Source: Saprospiraceae bacterium
GTDB taxonomy: Bacteria; Bacteroidota; Bacteroidia; Chitinophagales; Saprospiraceae
Direction: 5' to 3'
Assembly: GCA_016787575.1 (NCBI GenBank)
Contig: JAEUUO010000009.1
Span: forward strand, 124,001 to 188,000
Length of the DNA: 64,000 nt
Below the pieces are notes generated by a model, which was not told the DNA's origin, ran no database searches, and worked only from the letters and a program-made list of their open reading frames with translations. Positions 27,697-36,908 of the stretch are shown in pieces. Both the position numbers and the translations under genes were made by a program. Position 1 is the stretch's first letter; each line of letters starts with the position of its first letter.

Positions 27697-28732
27697 TTAC
27701 CATCCCCAATCGCTCCATTCGATAATATTCCCGGAAGGTAATCATGCGTTCGGTATTCTCATCCCAAAGTTTATGCGTTGCTAATTTTAGACTTTGTATA
27801 AAATTGAGTTCAGTTGTGTATTTGTGAAACCATGGAACCGCATCTACACATTTTTTCAAATTGTAATTAGGAATCGCAGGATTTAAATGATGGATGTGAT
27901 GGATGGCAATGTTGCCAGTAAACCAATTAAATATAGCAGGCAATTTATAATAGGTACTTCCTTTTATTGCAGCATACATAAACTCCCATTTATTTCTCCA
28001 ATGTTTGTAGCCATGTTCGTGTTGGTGTTGAACATAAAAAAACCAGATGGCTATAATGGCAAAAGATGAAAGGATAATTAAATGCATGGTGATAAAACGT
28101 TTCCAATCCAGAATAAAACAAAGCGCTATAAATACAGCCGCATAAATAATATTATTTAAATACAATCCTGGTTTTGCTTTTTTAAACTCTTCTAAATTTA
28201 CCAGTGGCAAACGATTGTGGATAAAAATATAGTAGATCGGACCTAAGATGAACATCACCAGAGGTGTACGGTACAATCGATATTTAAAGCGTTCAAATTT
28301 GCCCAATTTGGAATATTCAGCAACTGTCAAGGTATTGATATCGCCGATATCGCGAACTTCCAGCATTCCATTGTTCATGTGATGAAAATGATGGGATTTG
28401 GCCCAATAGGAATAAGGTACTGAACTTAACATGCTGCAACTATATCCTATGATTTTTCGCCAACGGGAAGATTCCACAAATGTATTGTGACCACAATCGT
28501 GCTGGATAATAAAAATTCTAACTAAAAAAAGAGCATTCAACAATGCCAATAAACATGCAGCCAAGACACTGTAGTCCCATAAAAAATAAATTGCTATCCA
28601 AACTGCAAAAAACGGCCCGATGCTATTCAGAATTTGAATAAAGGCTTTAAGGTTATCCGTTTTTTGGTAGGGCTTTAATGTTTTCAGCGCTTCTTTAACT
28701 TTTCCGGTAAATTCCTTTACTTCAGGATTCAT
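27689..28732 (-). CDS. Membrane fatty acid desaturase
   Basis: A 347-residue integral membrane di-iron desaturase. Three histidine boxes are intact: H78-DCG-H82, HHFHH at 114-118 and HHIHH at 278-282, with an additional HQHEHGYKH stretch before the last. Hydrophobic segments lie at about 35-75 and in pairs around 155-225. It introduces double bonds into fatty acyl chains using O2 and reduced electron carriers, adjusting membrane fluidity. The gene stands alone on the minus strand with its own TAnnTTTG promoter candidate. The specific regiochemistry cannot be assigned. Confidence 0.92.
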   Translation of the reverse strand: MNPEVKEFTGKVKEALKTLKPYQKTDNLKAFIQILNSIGPFFAVWIAIYFLWDYSVLAACLLALLNALFLVRIFIIQHDCGHNTFVESSRWRKIIGYSCSMLSSVPYSYWAKSHHFHHMNNGMLEVRDIGDINTLTVAEYSKLGKFERFKYRLYRTPLVMFILGPIYYIFIHNRLPLVNLEEFKKAKPGLYLNNIIYAAVFIALCFILDWKRFITMHLIILSSFAIIAIWFFYVQHQHEHGYKHWRNKWEFMYAAIKGSTYYKLPAIFNWFTGNIAIHHIHHLNPAIPNYNLKKCVDAVPWFHKYTTELNFIQSLKLATHKLWDENTERMITFREYYRMERLGMVNG

Positions 28733-28755
28733 CGCTACGGTTTGATTTTAGGGTG

Positions 28756-28763
28756 CAAAGATA
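28756..28763 (-). promoter_or_regulatory. -7 promoter element of the desaturase gene
   Basis: On the minus strand the bases read TATCTTTG, an exact TAnnTTTG match, 23 bases upstream of the desaturase start. A weak TTTC sits near the -33 position. Confidence 0.5.
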
Positions 28764-28862
28764 TGAAAAACTGTCGAATGAAAATTAGATTTTATATTAC
28801 ACAATTAGTTAATAATCAAACGAATATACGATAAAACAATGCATAATTAATAAGCCATTGAC

Positions 28863-31070
28863 TTAAAACTCTATGTGCAATTTAATTCTAAAATTTATCG
28901 GACTGCCTGGTGTAAAATGTAATTCTTCGACAGCATTCGGCTCATCCTTTAATCTTGATAACGTAGAAAATTGCGCTTCGTTCCATTTTTGATTAAAAAT
29001 ATTCTCAGCGATGAAGGCAATGTTTACATTTTTAAATTGATAATTTACTGTAGCATCAAATTGTTGGTAGCCATTGGCTATTATGCTGTTGTCTTCATTT
29101 GCAGGTCTGTCTGTTAGAATCCGGTAACGCAAGCCTGCTGAAAATTGTTTGAAATCTTTAAGTGTAATTCCACCCATGTGAGTCCATTTTGCTGCCAGAG
29201 GTATAAAATTTTGGTTTTCCGGAGCGTCAGCCGAACGTGCATTGGAATAACTTGACTCTGCATCTAAATATAAAAATCTGCTTGCCTGAAAACGAAAACC
29301 TGCTTCAATGCCTCTTCGTTTTGTTTTTCCGCTGTTTTCAACAATAGCCTCATCGCCTACATATACCAATTCATCTTCTAATTGTAAAAACCAAAGTCCT
29401 CCATGAAATAAAATATTGTTTCCAATCTTAGTTTGCATACCCAAATCCATGCTGGTTGCAGAAGGCAACATTTTAATATTGAATTTTTGAATAAGTAATC
29501 GGGAATCATTGGAGTGAAATCCACGACCAATTTTTGCTATTATTTGTAATCCTTGTTTTGCATTATAAATCGTGTAAAATTTTGGTGATAGTTTTAATTC
29601 AGTTTTATAATAGTCAGATTGTTGAAGTAAAATTTTATCCAGATAGCTAAATTGAAAAAAATCCACTCTCAATTGAGGAGAAATTTCCCATTTTCTCCAT
29701 TTGTAATTTACTTTTATATAAGAATAGCTGTTGTTTTCATTTACGGTTCCCTGGGCTAATCTGTTTAGCAGAGTTTGCCGGTCTTTGGTATGACTGAGCT
29801 CTAAATTTTTAACACAATCAAAGCGATGTCCTAAAGCTGAAATAAATTCAATTCCATTCCAACTTGTAAACCATTGTGCATCCATTCCAAGGATGTTTCT
29901 ATTTTCTTTTTGTTTGATCTGATCACCATTAATTGAATCATTCAGAAAATATGTAAAATTTGAAAAAAGTTCAAAATTGTAATTGGTATAAAAGGTACTC
30001 CATTTTAATTGTTGATTAGAAGTAATTGGTTTAATTAACTGAAACAGCAAATTGGATCTGTCCGTGTTTCCTCCTTCGTTGGGATCAATGGCTCCAAATC
30101 GCTTGATCAAGTCTTGATCAATGGCTCTTTGTGGAATTTGTCCGGATGCGTTCCAATGGCTGTTAAAGTGACTGGCAGTTATTTTGAATTCAACTCCGGA
30201 TTGGTTTTTGTGATTAAACTTTAATAATCCGTTGTATCGCTTAAAATCCTGAGCATGTTCAAAATACCCATCTGTTGCTACGTATTCAGTTGCCAGATAC
30301 GAATTGGTATGTCCCTTTTTTAATAAGTTAAACATTCCTGCCAATCTATGGGCATCAAATTTGCCTGTTTCAAAAATCAAACTATTTTTTGTTATGCAAT
30401 CCTTTAATATAAAATCAACGTAGCCAGCATTCCCAAAATTTCCTTTCGCAGCATTGTAACTTCCTTTTTCAAAATCCAGTCGCTTGACTGTTTCTGGAAT
30501 GATAAAATGAAGATCGGCATATCCCTGCCCATGAGCATGGGAAACCATATTCACCGGAATTAAATTGTCAACACTGATTTGAATATCTGTCCCGTGATCC
30601 AAATCAAATCCTCTTAAAAATAGTTGTTCGGCCTTTCCACCACCTGCATGTTGTGCAATAAAGAGTCCTGGAACTTGTCTTAAAAGTTCCTGGCTGCTTT
30701 GAACCGGGCGGATGTGATTGTCAATTAACTGCAGGTTGTATGGCAAGGATTCAGTGATATTAATTTGATCCAAAGCCACAGAAGATTCTGATAAATTGAA
30801 AGTACTATTTCTATTTAAATCCGATTCAGTTATATGGTATGTAATTGTTTTAAATCCTATAAATGAAAATTGAAGACTGTCTCCAGATTTTGCATTCGGT
30901 TCTTTAAAATATCCGTTTTTATCGCTGTGAGTATGTGTATTTGATTTTTTATTAAGAATCGTTACTTCCTGAATTGGATTTTGAAATTCATCTAAAACAA
31001 ACCCACTGATTTGTGCATAACTTAAACTTTTTATAAGAATTAGAAATACGATAAGATTAAAATGTTTCAT
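28863..31070 (-). CDS. TonB-dependent outer-membrane receptor
   Basis: A 735-residue protein with a signal peptide (residues 1-19, ending LSYAQ). Residues about 20-100 are a carboxypeptidase-regulatory-like domain (ISGFVLDEFQNPIQEVTILN). The plug spans about 110-220 (LLRQVPGLFIAQHAGGG, LFLRGFDLDHGTDIQISVDN) and the 22-stranded barrel the rest, ending with the typical terminal Phe (KLHIEF). Histidines cluster near the plug apex (MVSHAHGQGYADLHF) and after the N-domain (NTHTHSDKNGYF), which hints at a metal or metal-chelate ligand. The ligand is not determinable. The gene lies downstream of a TPR lipoprotein and a DUF4331 protein, an association that suggests one uptake or export locus. Confidence 0.92.
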   Translation of the reverse strand: MKHFNLIVFLILIKSLSYAQISGFVLDEFQNPIQEVTILNKKSNTHTHSDKNGYFKEPNAKSGDSLQFSFIGFKTITYHITESDLNRNSTFNLSESSVALDQINITESLPYNLQLIDNHIRPVQSSQELLRQVPGLFIAQHAGGGKAEQLFLRGFDLDHGTDIQISVDNLIPVNMVSHAHGQGYADLHFIIPETVKRLDFEKGSYNAAKGNFGNAGYVDFILKDCITKNSLIFETGKFDAHRLAGMFNLLKKGHTNSYLATEYVATDGYFEHAQDFKRYNGLLKFNHKNQSGVEFKITASHFNSHWNASGQIPQRAIDQDLIKRFGAIDPNEGGNTDRSNLLFQLIKPITSNQQLKWSTFYTNYNFELFSNFTYFLNDSINGDQIKQKENRNILGMDAQWFTSWNGIEFISALGHRFDCVKNLELSHTKDRQTLLNRLAQGTVNENNSYSYIKVNYKWRKWEISPQLRVDFFQFSYLDKILLQQSDYYKTELKLSPKFYTIYNAKQGLQIIAKIGRGFHSNDSRLLIQKFNIKMLPSATSMDLGMQTKIGNNILFHGGLWFLQLEDELVYVGDEAIVENSGKTKRRGIEAGFRFQASRFLYLDAESSYSNARSADAPENQNFIPLAAKWTHMGGITLKDFKQFSAGLRYRILTDRPANEDNSIIANGYQQFDATVNYQFKNVNIAFIAENIFNQKWNEAQFSTLSRLKDEPNAVEELHFTPGSPINFRIKLHIEF

Positions 31071-31088
31071 TTGAATGAATTTTTTATC

Positions 31089-31209
31089 GCCACGAATGCA
31101 CGAATGGAAGACGAATTAAGACACGAATCGCAGCGAATGCACAAATTAAGCCACTAAAAGAGCATATATACATGATTCATCATTTGTCTTTAATTCGTGC
31201 ATTCGTGGC
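31089..31209. repeat. Intergenic inverted repeat, GCCACGAATGCACGAAT family, copy 1
   Basis: The arm GCCACGAATGCACGAAT (31089-31105) recurs as a perfect 17-base inverted copy at 31193-31209. Related degenerate fragments lie between the arms (GACGAATTAAGACACGAATC). The same arm sequence appears at 36034 and near 43548. The element ends 19 bases before the TonB receptor start, so it probably lies in or next to its leader. Confidence 0.85.
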
Positions 31210-31236
31210 ATTAATATTTTCATCATTATAAATTAA

Positions 31237-32430
31237 TTAAATGTTTTGTTTTAATTCAATTAGCTCAGGATGCTTTGAATTGGTTCTGCTTGCTTTTTCT
31301 AAATACATAAGACTATTTTGCGGATCTTTTTTCATTTGATATATTTTGGCAAGATTTCTATTTATATCAATATTATCAGGTCGCATGTTCAAATCTTCTT
31401 GTATATATTTTAAAGCTTTATCCGGATCATTTAATAAATCTGAATAAACCGCAGCATATTCCAGGCTCATGTTATGTCCATGTTTCATATCGTCATCAAG
31501 CATTGCCAGGATTTCAGGAATCAAGGAATTGAATGCTTCTGTTTGATTCGTTTGCTTATATAATTCAGCAAGATGTATGTAGAAGGATACTTCCGGAATG
31601 ATTTGACAAGCTTCTTTTAATTCTTTTTCTGCTTCTTTATACTTTGCTTGTTTTATATAAACTGTTGCCAGGCTGGCTTTTGCGAATGGATAATCGGGAC
31701 GTTCTTCAAGAATTTGATTGAGAATTGAAATTCCTTCATCCATTTTATCATATCGAATGCATAATTGTGCCAATTGCAAGGCGGCCCACGCTTTTTCTTC
31801 ACTACCTGGACTACCTGCTTCTACTGCCATTTGCATGGCTTTAATGGATTCTTCAGGCATGCCATAGATTTCCCGCAAGTAAGAAACTCTTGAATAGGAT
31901 CTTAAATCTGGTCGCATTGATACCATTTTATCTGCCAAAGACACTGCATTTTTGTAATCACCCAGTTCGACATGTGCATCAATCAAAGCACCATAAATCG
32001 ATGCATTGTAAGGGTTTTGTAGTTGAGCCGTTTCAGCAGTTTTCAGCGCATCTTTAAAATGATGCAATGAGAGCTGAACACTTGCTTTTGCACTTAAGGC
32101 TAAAAATTTCTGGTCCTTGCTAATGTTTTTTTGTTGCAAGGCATACTCGATGGTATTTAATGCAGCCGGATAATAGTGTCCGTGCTCACCTGTAATTCGG
32201 GCTTCTGCAATAAATAAATTGGTAAGATTTATTAAAGCATCTACATGATTTGTTTTTTTAGTCAATGCATGTTTGAGATCTGCATAAGTTGATCGTACAG
32301 CTGACCATTCATTAAAATACTGCATTTTTTCAGAACGTTCCAGTAAAGCTGGAATTTCGAAATTTGTTTTTGGTTCTTCCGTGCAAGACAAAATCAAGAG
32401 TGTGCAAACGATGAAGTATAAATTTTTCAT
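31237..32430 (-). CDS. TPR-repeat lipoprotein
   Basis: A 397-residue protein with a lipoprotein signal (MKNLYFIVCTLLILSCTEEP; lipid Cys at residue 16). It is built of tandem TPR helices from about 35 to the end (for example AYVELGDYKNAVSLADKMVS-like AHVELGDYKNAVSLADKMV). It should be a periplasmic or outer-membrane-associated scaffold. It lies between the DUF4331 gene and the TonB receptor on the same strand. This trio recurs in Bacteroidota, and the lipoprotein may help assemble or load the receptor (inference). Confidence 0.88.
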   Translation of the reverse strand: MKNLYFIVCTLLILSCTEEPKTNFEIPALLERSEKMQYFNEWSAVRSTYADLKHALTKKTNHVDALINLTNLFIAEARITGEHGHYYPAALNTIEYALQQKNISKDQKFLALSAKASVQLSLHHFKDALKTAETAQLQNPYNASIYGALIDAHVELGDYKNAVSLADKMVSMRPDLRSYSRVSYLREIYGMPEESIKAMQMAVEAGSPGSEEKAWAALQLAQLCIRYDKMDEGISILNQILEERPDYPFAKASLATVYIKQAKYKEAEKELKEACQIIPEVSFYIHLAELYKQTNQTEAFNSLIPEILAMLDDDMKHGHNMSLEYAAVYSDLLNDPDKALKYIQEDLNMRPDNIDINRNLAKIYQMKKDPQNSLMYLEKASRTNSKHPELIELKQNI

Positions 32431-32448
32431 GATAAATTTTTATTTTTT

Positions 32449-32486
32449 TAAAAAAAGTCCTCGGCCCGGAATGGAGCCAAGGACTT
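32449..32486 (-). terminator. Rho-independent terminator after the DUF4331 gene
   Basis: In the minus-strand transcript AAGTCCTTGGC (32486-32476) pairs with GCCGAGGACTT (32465-32455), allowing one G-U pair, around a 10-base loop and is followed by a run of seven T. It lies 14 bases beyond the DUF4331 stop and just before the TPR gene start. Confidence 0.85.
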
Positions 32487-32499
32487 TTAAAAGTTTATT

Positions 32500-34521
32500 T
32501 TAATTTTTAATTAATTTAGTGTAACCTGCAATGGCACCGCGATCTGTAACGGCACTTGCCAGGTAGATTCCGGCAGGTAATTTGCTAAGATCTACAGTAA
32601 ACTCATGCAAACCTTTACCAAAGTATTCTTGATTTAATGTTTGAATGGTTTTACCATCATTGGTTCTTAAATCCAGACGTACACTGGTTTCTAATTGATT
32701 GTTTATTTTAAAAGTTGTAACAGAGTTCACAGGATTTGGATAATTAATCAAAGAAATTTGAGGTCCGTTTAATCCGATGATTCCTCCGTTTTGATTATTA
32801 ACTGCGCTTACAATTTTTCCTCCACATTCTCCATCGCCTGACCAGGGTGCAGCCAAATTTGGAAATGTATTTGAAAACACAGCGTCGTTTTTCTCAACCC
32901 CAGTTGTATAAGTCAATACGCCAATCAAATTGGGTGTAACCGGATTGGGTGAACCGGCAGTGTAGTCGTCGTACCACAGTCCGACTGCAGCCAATACTAT
33001 TCCGGAAACTGCTTGCAATTCAATGCGGGTGACATCGTCTTCTAAACGTCTTCCATTTGGAAATCCATCCATGTTTGGAATAAATTCGATGTTGGTATTT
33101 GCAAATTTTGGATCTGTTAATCCAAGTACACAAGCTTGTACCAAACCCAGCGTGCTGAATGCTGGATCGTTTCTAGGAGTTGCTGGTACAGCCATGTTCA
33201 ATCTCAACATATCTCCTCCGTTAGGCAAGAAATTGTGTATAAATGGTTTTCCTTCTGCTAATGGATTTCCATTTTTTCCAGTTGCTAATTGGTAGGGTTT
33301 GAAATTAGGAACTCCGGTATGAAATGCAGGCCATAAATCGATGGAACGCGCTTTTCCTTTACCGGGTAATAGCAAAGTTCCAAATATGGCATCGTCTAAT
33401 GCGGTTCCTTCCAGGGCCGGATTTCCTTTTAGTCCGTACAATCCATCTTTGCCATATCCAAAATCAAATCCTTGCAAAGAATTTCTTTGAATGCGTAATT
33501 TTGACATGGACGGAACTGCTGATCCAAATAAGGCATCGTCCATGTACAATGCCAATTCAGGATTGAAAAAGAAATTATCCATTAAAGTATCTGCCAATTC
33601 CTGATAAGGAGTCAATGAATTCCAATAATCTTTATAACCAATTGGAATAACTGCTTCATTTGTCAATGGCATGCCTAATCTTGAAACCTGAATCCATTCG
33701 CCAGAGTGATTTTCTCCTCCTGGAGTTAAAGTGCGGATCGCTTGTCTGCTTGCAGAAGCCCAAACGCCAATGACATAATCAGGATCTAAAATGGTACGAG
33801 GCGCAGCAGGTGCTCCGGTTTTTAATAAAATGCTGATCGGAATTTGAATTGCTATTGCACTTACGTTTAAGCAGGCAATCCCATCCCGTGGTTTCCCATT
33901 TTGTCTTGGTAAATTTCCTAAATCAAATACTCCCCCCAAATCCACAAAAAAAGGATCGTCAGTAGGTCCACAAAAAACGCGTTCACCTGTATTGATGTTG
34001 CGAATTGCAGATTGCATCAAATTTGAATAAGTGGTGCCCAATCCCACACCCGATTCAATAGAACGTGCACCAATGTTGTTTGGTGGAACCGGTCCGTTGT
34101 TAATCAGAGTAATAAAACTTAATCCACCGTCAGTGCTGCGTTCGAGTGTATAAGTAGTTTTTAAATTCTGCTTACCCAATCGAATGTTAAAGAAGGTCGT
34201 AGGATCTTCATTTACCTGTTTAAAAGTAAAACGGTAGGTAATTTCATCACCAGGTTTGGATGCATCGTTGTCAACATGAATTTCGTATCGGATGTTTTGT
34301 CCAAAACTGTAATAATTTGGACCACCGTGTGGAAATTGAAGTGGAACATACGTCGCAATAATGGTAATCATATCCGGATTGTCCGGACTTCTAAAGGCAT
34401 ACAGATCCACATTGTCTGCAAGCGGATCGTTTGCAATGAGTGGTGCTTCACGATGACTTGATGCCATTAAAAGCCCAAAAAACAAGCTGAATAAGCTGGA
34501 AAGTACAATTTTTGATTTCAT
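32500..34521 (-). CDS. DUF4331-family protein with T9SS sorting domain
   Basis: A 673-residue secreted protein. The mature N-terminus begins SSHREAPLIANDPLADN, the hallmark of DUF4331, followed by VDLYAFRSPDNPDMI. The domain runs to about residue 565. The C-terminal type A sorting domain starts at about 590 (LINYPNPVNSVTTFKIN) and ends GYTKLIKN, so the protein is exported by T9SS to the surface. The biochemical role of DUF4331 is not known. A terminator follows it, so it may be expressed at a higher level than the TPR and TonB genes downstream. It is divergent from an ECF sigma factor, 89 bases apart. Confidence 0.92.
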   Translation of the reverse strand: MKSKIVLSSLFSLFFGLLMASSHREAPLIANDPLADNVDLYAFRSPDNPDMITIIATYVPLQFPHGGPNYYSFGQNIRYEIHVDNDASKPGDEITYRFTFKQVNEDPTTFFNIRLGKQNLKTTYTLERSTDGGLSFITLINNGPVPPNNIGARSIESGVGLGTTYSNLMQSAIRNINTGERVFCGPTDDPFFVDLGGVFDLGNLPRQNGKPRDGIACLNVSAIAIQIPISILLKTGAPAAPRTILDPDYVIGVWASASRQAIRTLTPGGENHSGEWIQVSRLGMPLTNEAVIPIGYKDYWNSLTPYQELADTLMDNFFFNPELALYMDDALFGSAVPSMSKLRIQRNSLQGFDFGYGKDGLYGLKGNPALEGTALDDAIFGTLLLPGKGKARSIDLWPAFHTGVPNFKPYQLATGKNGNPLAEGKPFIHNFLPNGGDMLRLNMAVPATPRNDPAFSTLGLVQACVLGLTDPKFANTNIEFIPNMDGFPNGRRLEDDVTRIELQAVSGIVLAAVGLWYDDYTAGSPNPVTPNLIGVLTYTTGVEKNDAVFSNTFPNLAAPWSGDGECGGKIVSAVNNQNGGIIGLNGPQISLINYPNPVNSVTTFKINNQLETSVRLDLRTNDGKTIQTLNQEYFGKGLHEFTVDLSKLPAGIYLASAVTDRGAIAGYTKLIKN

Positions 34522-34610
34522 AATTTAATATTTAACTGAGTTACGGATGGTACAAGCCATTTGGATTTCATTTAGGTAAATTATTTTTATAAATTATCTT
34601 AGCCCTTCAT

Positions 34611-35174
34611 TTGACAACATCAGAGCAGATACGAAACCAATTTTTAGAGCTTCGCAAAGGCCCATCGGAGCTGGCTATTAAGTTTTTAATGGATCAGTAT
34701 GGAGATACTTTATTTGGAATTGTATTAAAAATTGTAGGAGAACAACAATTGGCAGAGGAAGCTTTGCAGGAAGGATTTGTTAAGGTCTGGAAAAATCTTT
34801 CTGAATATCAATTTGAAAAAGCATCGCTGTTTACCTGGATGTTGACCATCGTCCGGAATACAGCTATCGATTTATTAAGACAAGAAAACCGTCATAAAAA
34901 CCAAAATCTAAGTCCAGGCGTATATGATAGTATAAACCACAGTGTTGAATCGCAGATCTCAGATATTGGTTTGATGAATAAAGTCAATAAACTGGATCCA
35001 AAATATAGAGAATTGATTGATCTGATATATATACAAGGATTTACGCAACAAGAAACTGCGGATCATCTTCAGATGCCAATAGGCACTGTTAAGACACGGA
35101 TCAATGCGGCGATTAAAATGTTGCGATCGATGTTAGCTACTTTTTTCATTTTATTAATGAATGTTTTTAAATGA
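34611..35174 (+). CDS. ECF RNA polymerase sigma factor
   Basis: A 187-residue sigma factor. Region 2 spans about 22-92 (YGDTLFGIVLKIVGEQQLAE, LFTWMLTIVRNTAIDLLRQE) and region 4 about 125-178 (DPKYRELIDLIYIQGFTQQE, GTVKTRINAAIKMLRSM). The start used is TTG at 34611 because no in-frame ATG occurs before codon 27, which lies inside region 2. The gene overlaps the anti-sigma gene by 4 bp. Its divergent neighbour is the DUF4331 gene, so autoregulation and control of that surface locus are likely (inference). Confidence 0.92.
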   Translation: MTTSEQIRNQFLELRKGPSELAIKFLMDQYGDTLFGIVLKIVGEQQLAEEALQEGFVKVWKNLSEYQFEKASLFTWMLTIVRNTAIDLLRQENRHKNQNLSPGVYDSINHSVESQISDIGLMNKVNKLDPKYRELIDLIYIQGFTQQETADHLQMPIGTVKTRINAAIKMLRSMLATFFILLMNVFK

Positions 35175-35962
35175 ATCAAAAGATTAACATACAGGAAATA
35201 AAGGACTCTGGAATTCTGGAGCAATATGCATTGGGATTAACAGATGCCAAACAAAATGAAGAAATAAACAAATGGTTGGCGGATTCTGATGAATTGCAAT
35301 TAGAATTAAAGGAAATTCAAAATAGTTTGGAAATTTTTGCAACTCAGTATGCAGTTCCTGTACCGGGTCGTGTAAAAACCAATATCATCCAACGCATAGG
35401 GCAGGAATTAAAAATGGTAGAGCTCAAAAGCAAATACCGCAGATACATGTATCAAGGAATTGCAGCTATCGGAATTCCATTTATAATTGTAGGTTCTTAT
35501 TTATGGATGAATTATCAATCCAGTCGTTCAGAACTTAGCATATTAAATCAGAAGTTAAATGAACAAACTCTTTTGCACATTCAGGATAGCCTGAATTTAA
35601 CAGATTGTAACAGTCGGTTGGAAGTTTTACGTAATAAGGATGCAAAGAAAATATTGTTAAAAGGTACACCGGTTTCACCCCAGGCATTTGCAAGTATTTA
35701 TTACGATACCTTATCGCACAAAACATATTTGGATGTTTTGGATTTACCAAAGCCGCCTTCTCAAAAGCAATATCAATTATGGGCTATTGTAGCAGGAAAG
35801 CCAGTTGATTTAGGAGTATTTGACTTAAATGAAAAACAAACTGCGTTTAAAGAAATTGAATTTGTAAAAGAGGCTCAGGCTTTTGCAATTACGCTGGAGC
35901 CAATGGGCGGAGTAGTGTCTCCTACTATGGATCAGATGTATGTAATGGGAGGGGTGAATTAA
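35171..35962 (+). CDS. RskA-type membrane anti-sigma factor
   Basis: A 263-residue protein. The N-terminal helical zone (ILEQYALGLTDAKQNEEINK) is the sigma-binding part typical of the anti-sigma-K family. One transmembrane helix lies at about 94-113 (YQGIAAIGIPFIIVGSYLWM). A short coiled coil follows and an RskA C-terminal domain fills about 140-260 (LDLPKPPSQKQYQLWAIVAG, FAITLEPMGGVVSPT). It should hold the upstream ECF sigma factor at the inner membrane until a periplasmic signal triggers release. Translation is coupled to the sigma gene by an ATGA overlap. Confidence 0.92.
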   Translation: MNQKINIQEIKDSGILEQYALGLTDAKQNEEINKWLADSDELQLELKEIQNSLEIFATQYAVPVPGRVKTNIIQRIGQELKMVELKSKYRRYMYQGIAAIGIPFIIVGSYLWMNYQSSRSELSILNQKLNEQTLLHIQDSLNLTDCNSRLEVLRNKDAKKILLKGTPVSPQAFASIYYDTLSHKTYLDVLDLPKPPSQKQYQLWAIVAGKPVDLGVFDLNEKQTAFKEIEFVKEAQAFAITLEPMGGVVSPTMDQMYVMGGVN

Positions 35963-36033
35963 ATTACGAATTACGAAGGATCCATTACGAATTGTAGGTG
36001 AAAGTAAATTAATTTCCAACGATTAAAAGAATT

Positions 36034-36102
36034 GCCACGAATGCACGAAGGAAGACACGAAAGATGTACTCTTTGTGATTTCTTCATTCGAGCATTCGTG
36101 GC
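36034..36102. repeat. Intergenic inverted repeat, GCCACGAATGCACGAA family, copy 2
   Basis: GCCACGAATGCACGAA (36034-36049) pairs with TTCGAGCATTCGTGGC (36087-36102), one mismatch. The element is shorter than the copy at 31089 but has the same arm sequence. It lies in the 242-bp space between the anti-sigma gene and a convergent gene. Confidence 0.8.
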
Positions 36103-36127
36103 GTTATTTCTTTTTCATTCATTGTTT

Positions 36128-36150
36128 AACTTGCGTAATCGTTGCAAGTT
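36128..36150 (+). terminator. Weak hairpin, possible terminator
   Basis: AACTTGC (36128-36134) pairs with GCAAGTT (36144-36150) around a 9-base loop and is followed by CATTTTATTTT. It could end transcripts of the sigma/anti-sigma operon. The stem is short. Confidence 0.35.
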
Positions 36151-36204
36151 CATTTTATTTTGAAATTGAAAACAAATTTGCCAATCTCTCTACAGGCTTA
36201 ACTG

Positions 36205-36735
36205 TTATTGCTTATTTCCATCCATTGCAGGAGCTGCTTCAGGAGCTGGCATTGGCATAGCCATTACCGGAGTCATCGTATCAAATTGAATTTGCCAGCC
36301 ATTGCCTTTCTTTTTTAGAACGGCCATACCAGTTGCTTTGCCACCAATTTGTTGGCCTTTAATTTTGATGTCTGCATCAGAATCCCAAGTAATGATAGCA
36401 ATTTCAGGAGTTACCATTCGGGAAGAAGTCAGTTGATATGTAAATGTTGGAGTACCGTCTACCATACCATCAAACATTTTCCAGGAGGCTTCCAGGTTTT
36501 TAATACCCATGATCAACATGCCATCTGGTCCGATTTCACCGGCCTGACGATCGTAAATATTTTTTAGTGCTTTATAATCATGTTTTTCATAAAGCGTGTA
36601 AACATCTTTTAAAAATGTTTCAAAAGTTGTTTTGTTCTCCATTGGCAATTTAGCAGGTTTACCCTGAGCATTCGAAAGCGTTATGGAAGAAATAAAAAAG
36701 CTGAATACAAAAAAAACAGAAATTAAATTTTTCAT
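36205..36735 (-). CDS. Exported NTF2-like/DUF4440-type protein
   Basis: A 176-residue protein with a signal peptide (residues 1-24, ending LSNAQ). Residues about 35-155 have the cone-shaped SnoaL/DUF4440 pattern: a long N-terminal helix (FETFLKDVYTLYEKHDYKAL), a DGML loop and beta strands ending GWQIQFDTMTPVM. The tail is Pro/Ala/Met-rich (MPMPAPEAAPAMDG). NTF2-like proteins bind small ligands or act as enzymes; the substrate is unknown. The gene is monocistronic on the minus strand. Confidence 0.8.
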   Translation of the reverse strand: MKNLISVFFVFSFFISSITLSNAQGKPAKLPMENKTTFETFLKDVYTLYEKHDYKALKNIYDRQAGEIGPDGMLIMGIKNLEASWKMFDGMVDGTPTFTYQLTSSRMVTPEIAIITWDSDADIKIKGQQIGGKATGMAVLKKKGNGWQIQFDTMTPVMAMPMPAPEAAPAMDGNKQ

Positions 36736-36908
36736 AATTGATTTTAATTTTTAATTTGAATTAATGATAAACTATTTAGTAAATAAAATAATAATTTTTG
36801 ACTTTTAAAATACCAACTAATTTGGAATGCTCTAAATTATTAAAAAAATCGATGCAATTCACGAAACATGGAAATTTAATTATTTTTTAATACTCTAAAA
36901 TATCCACT

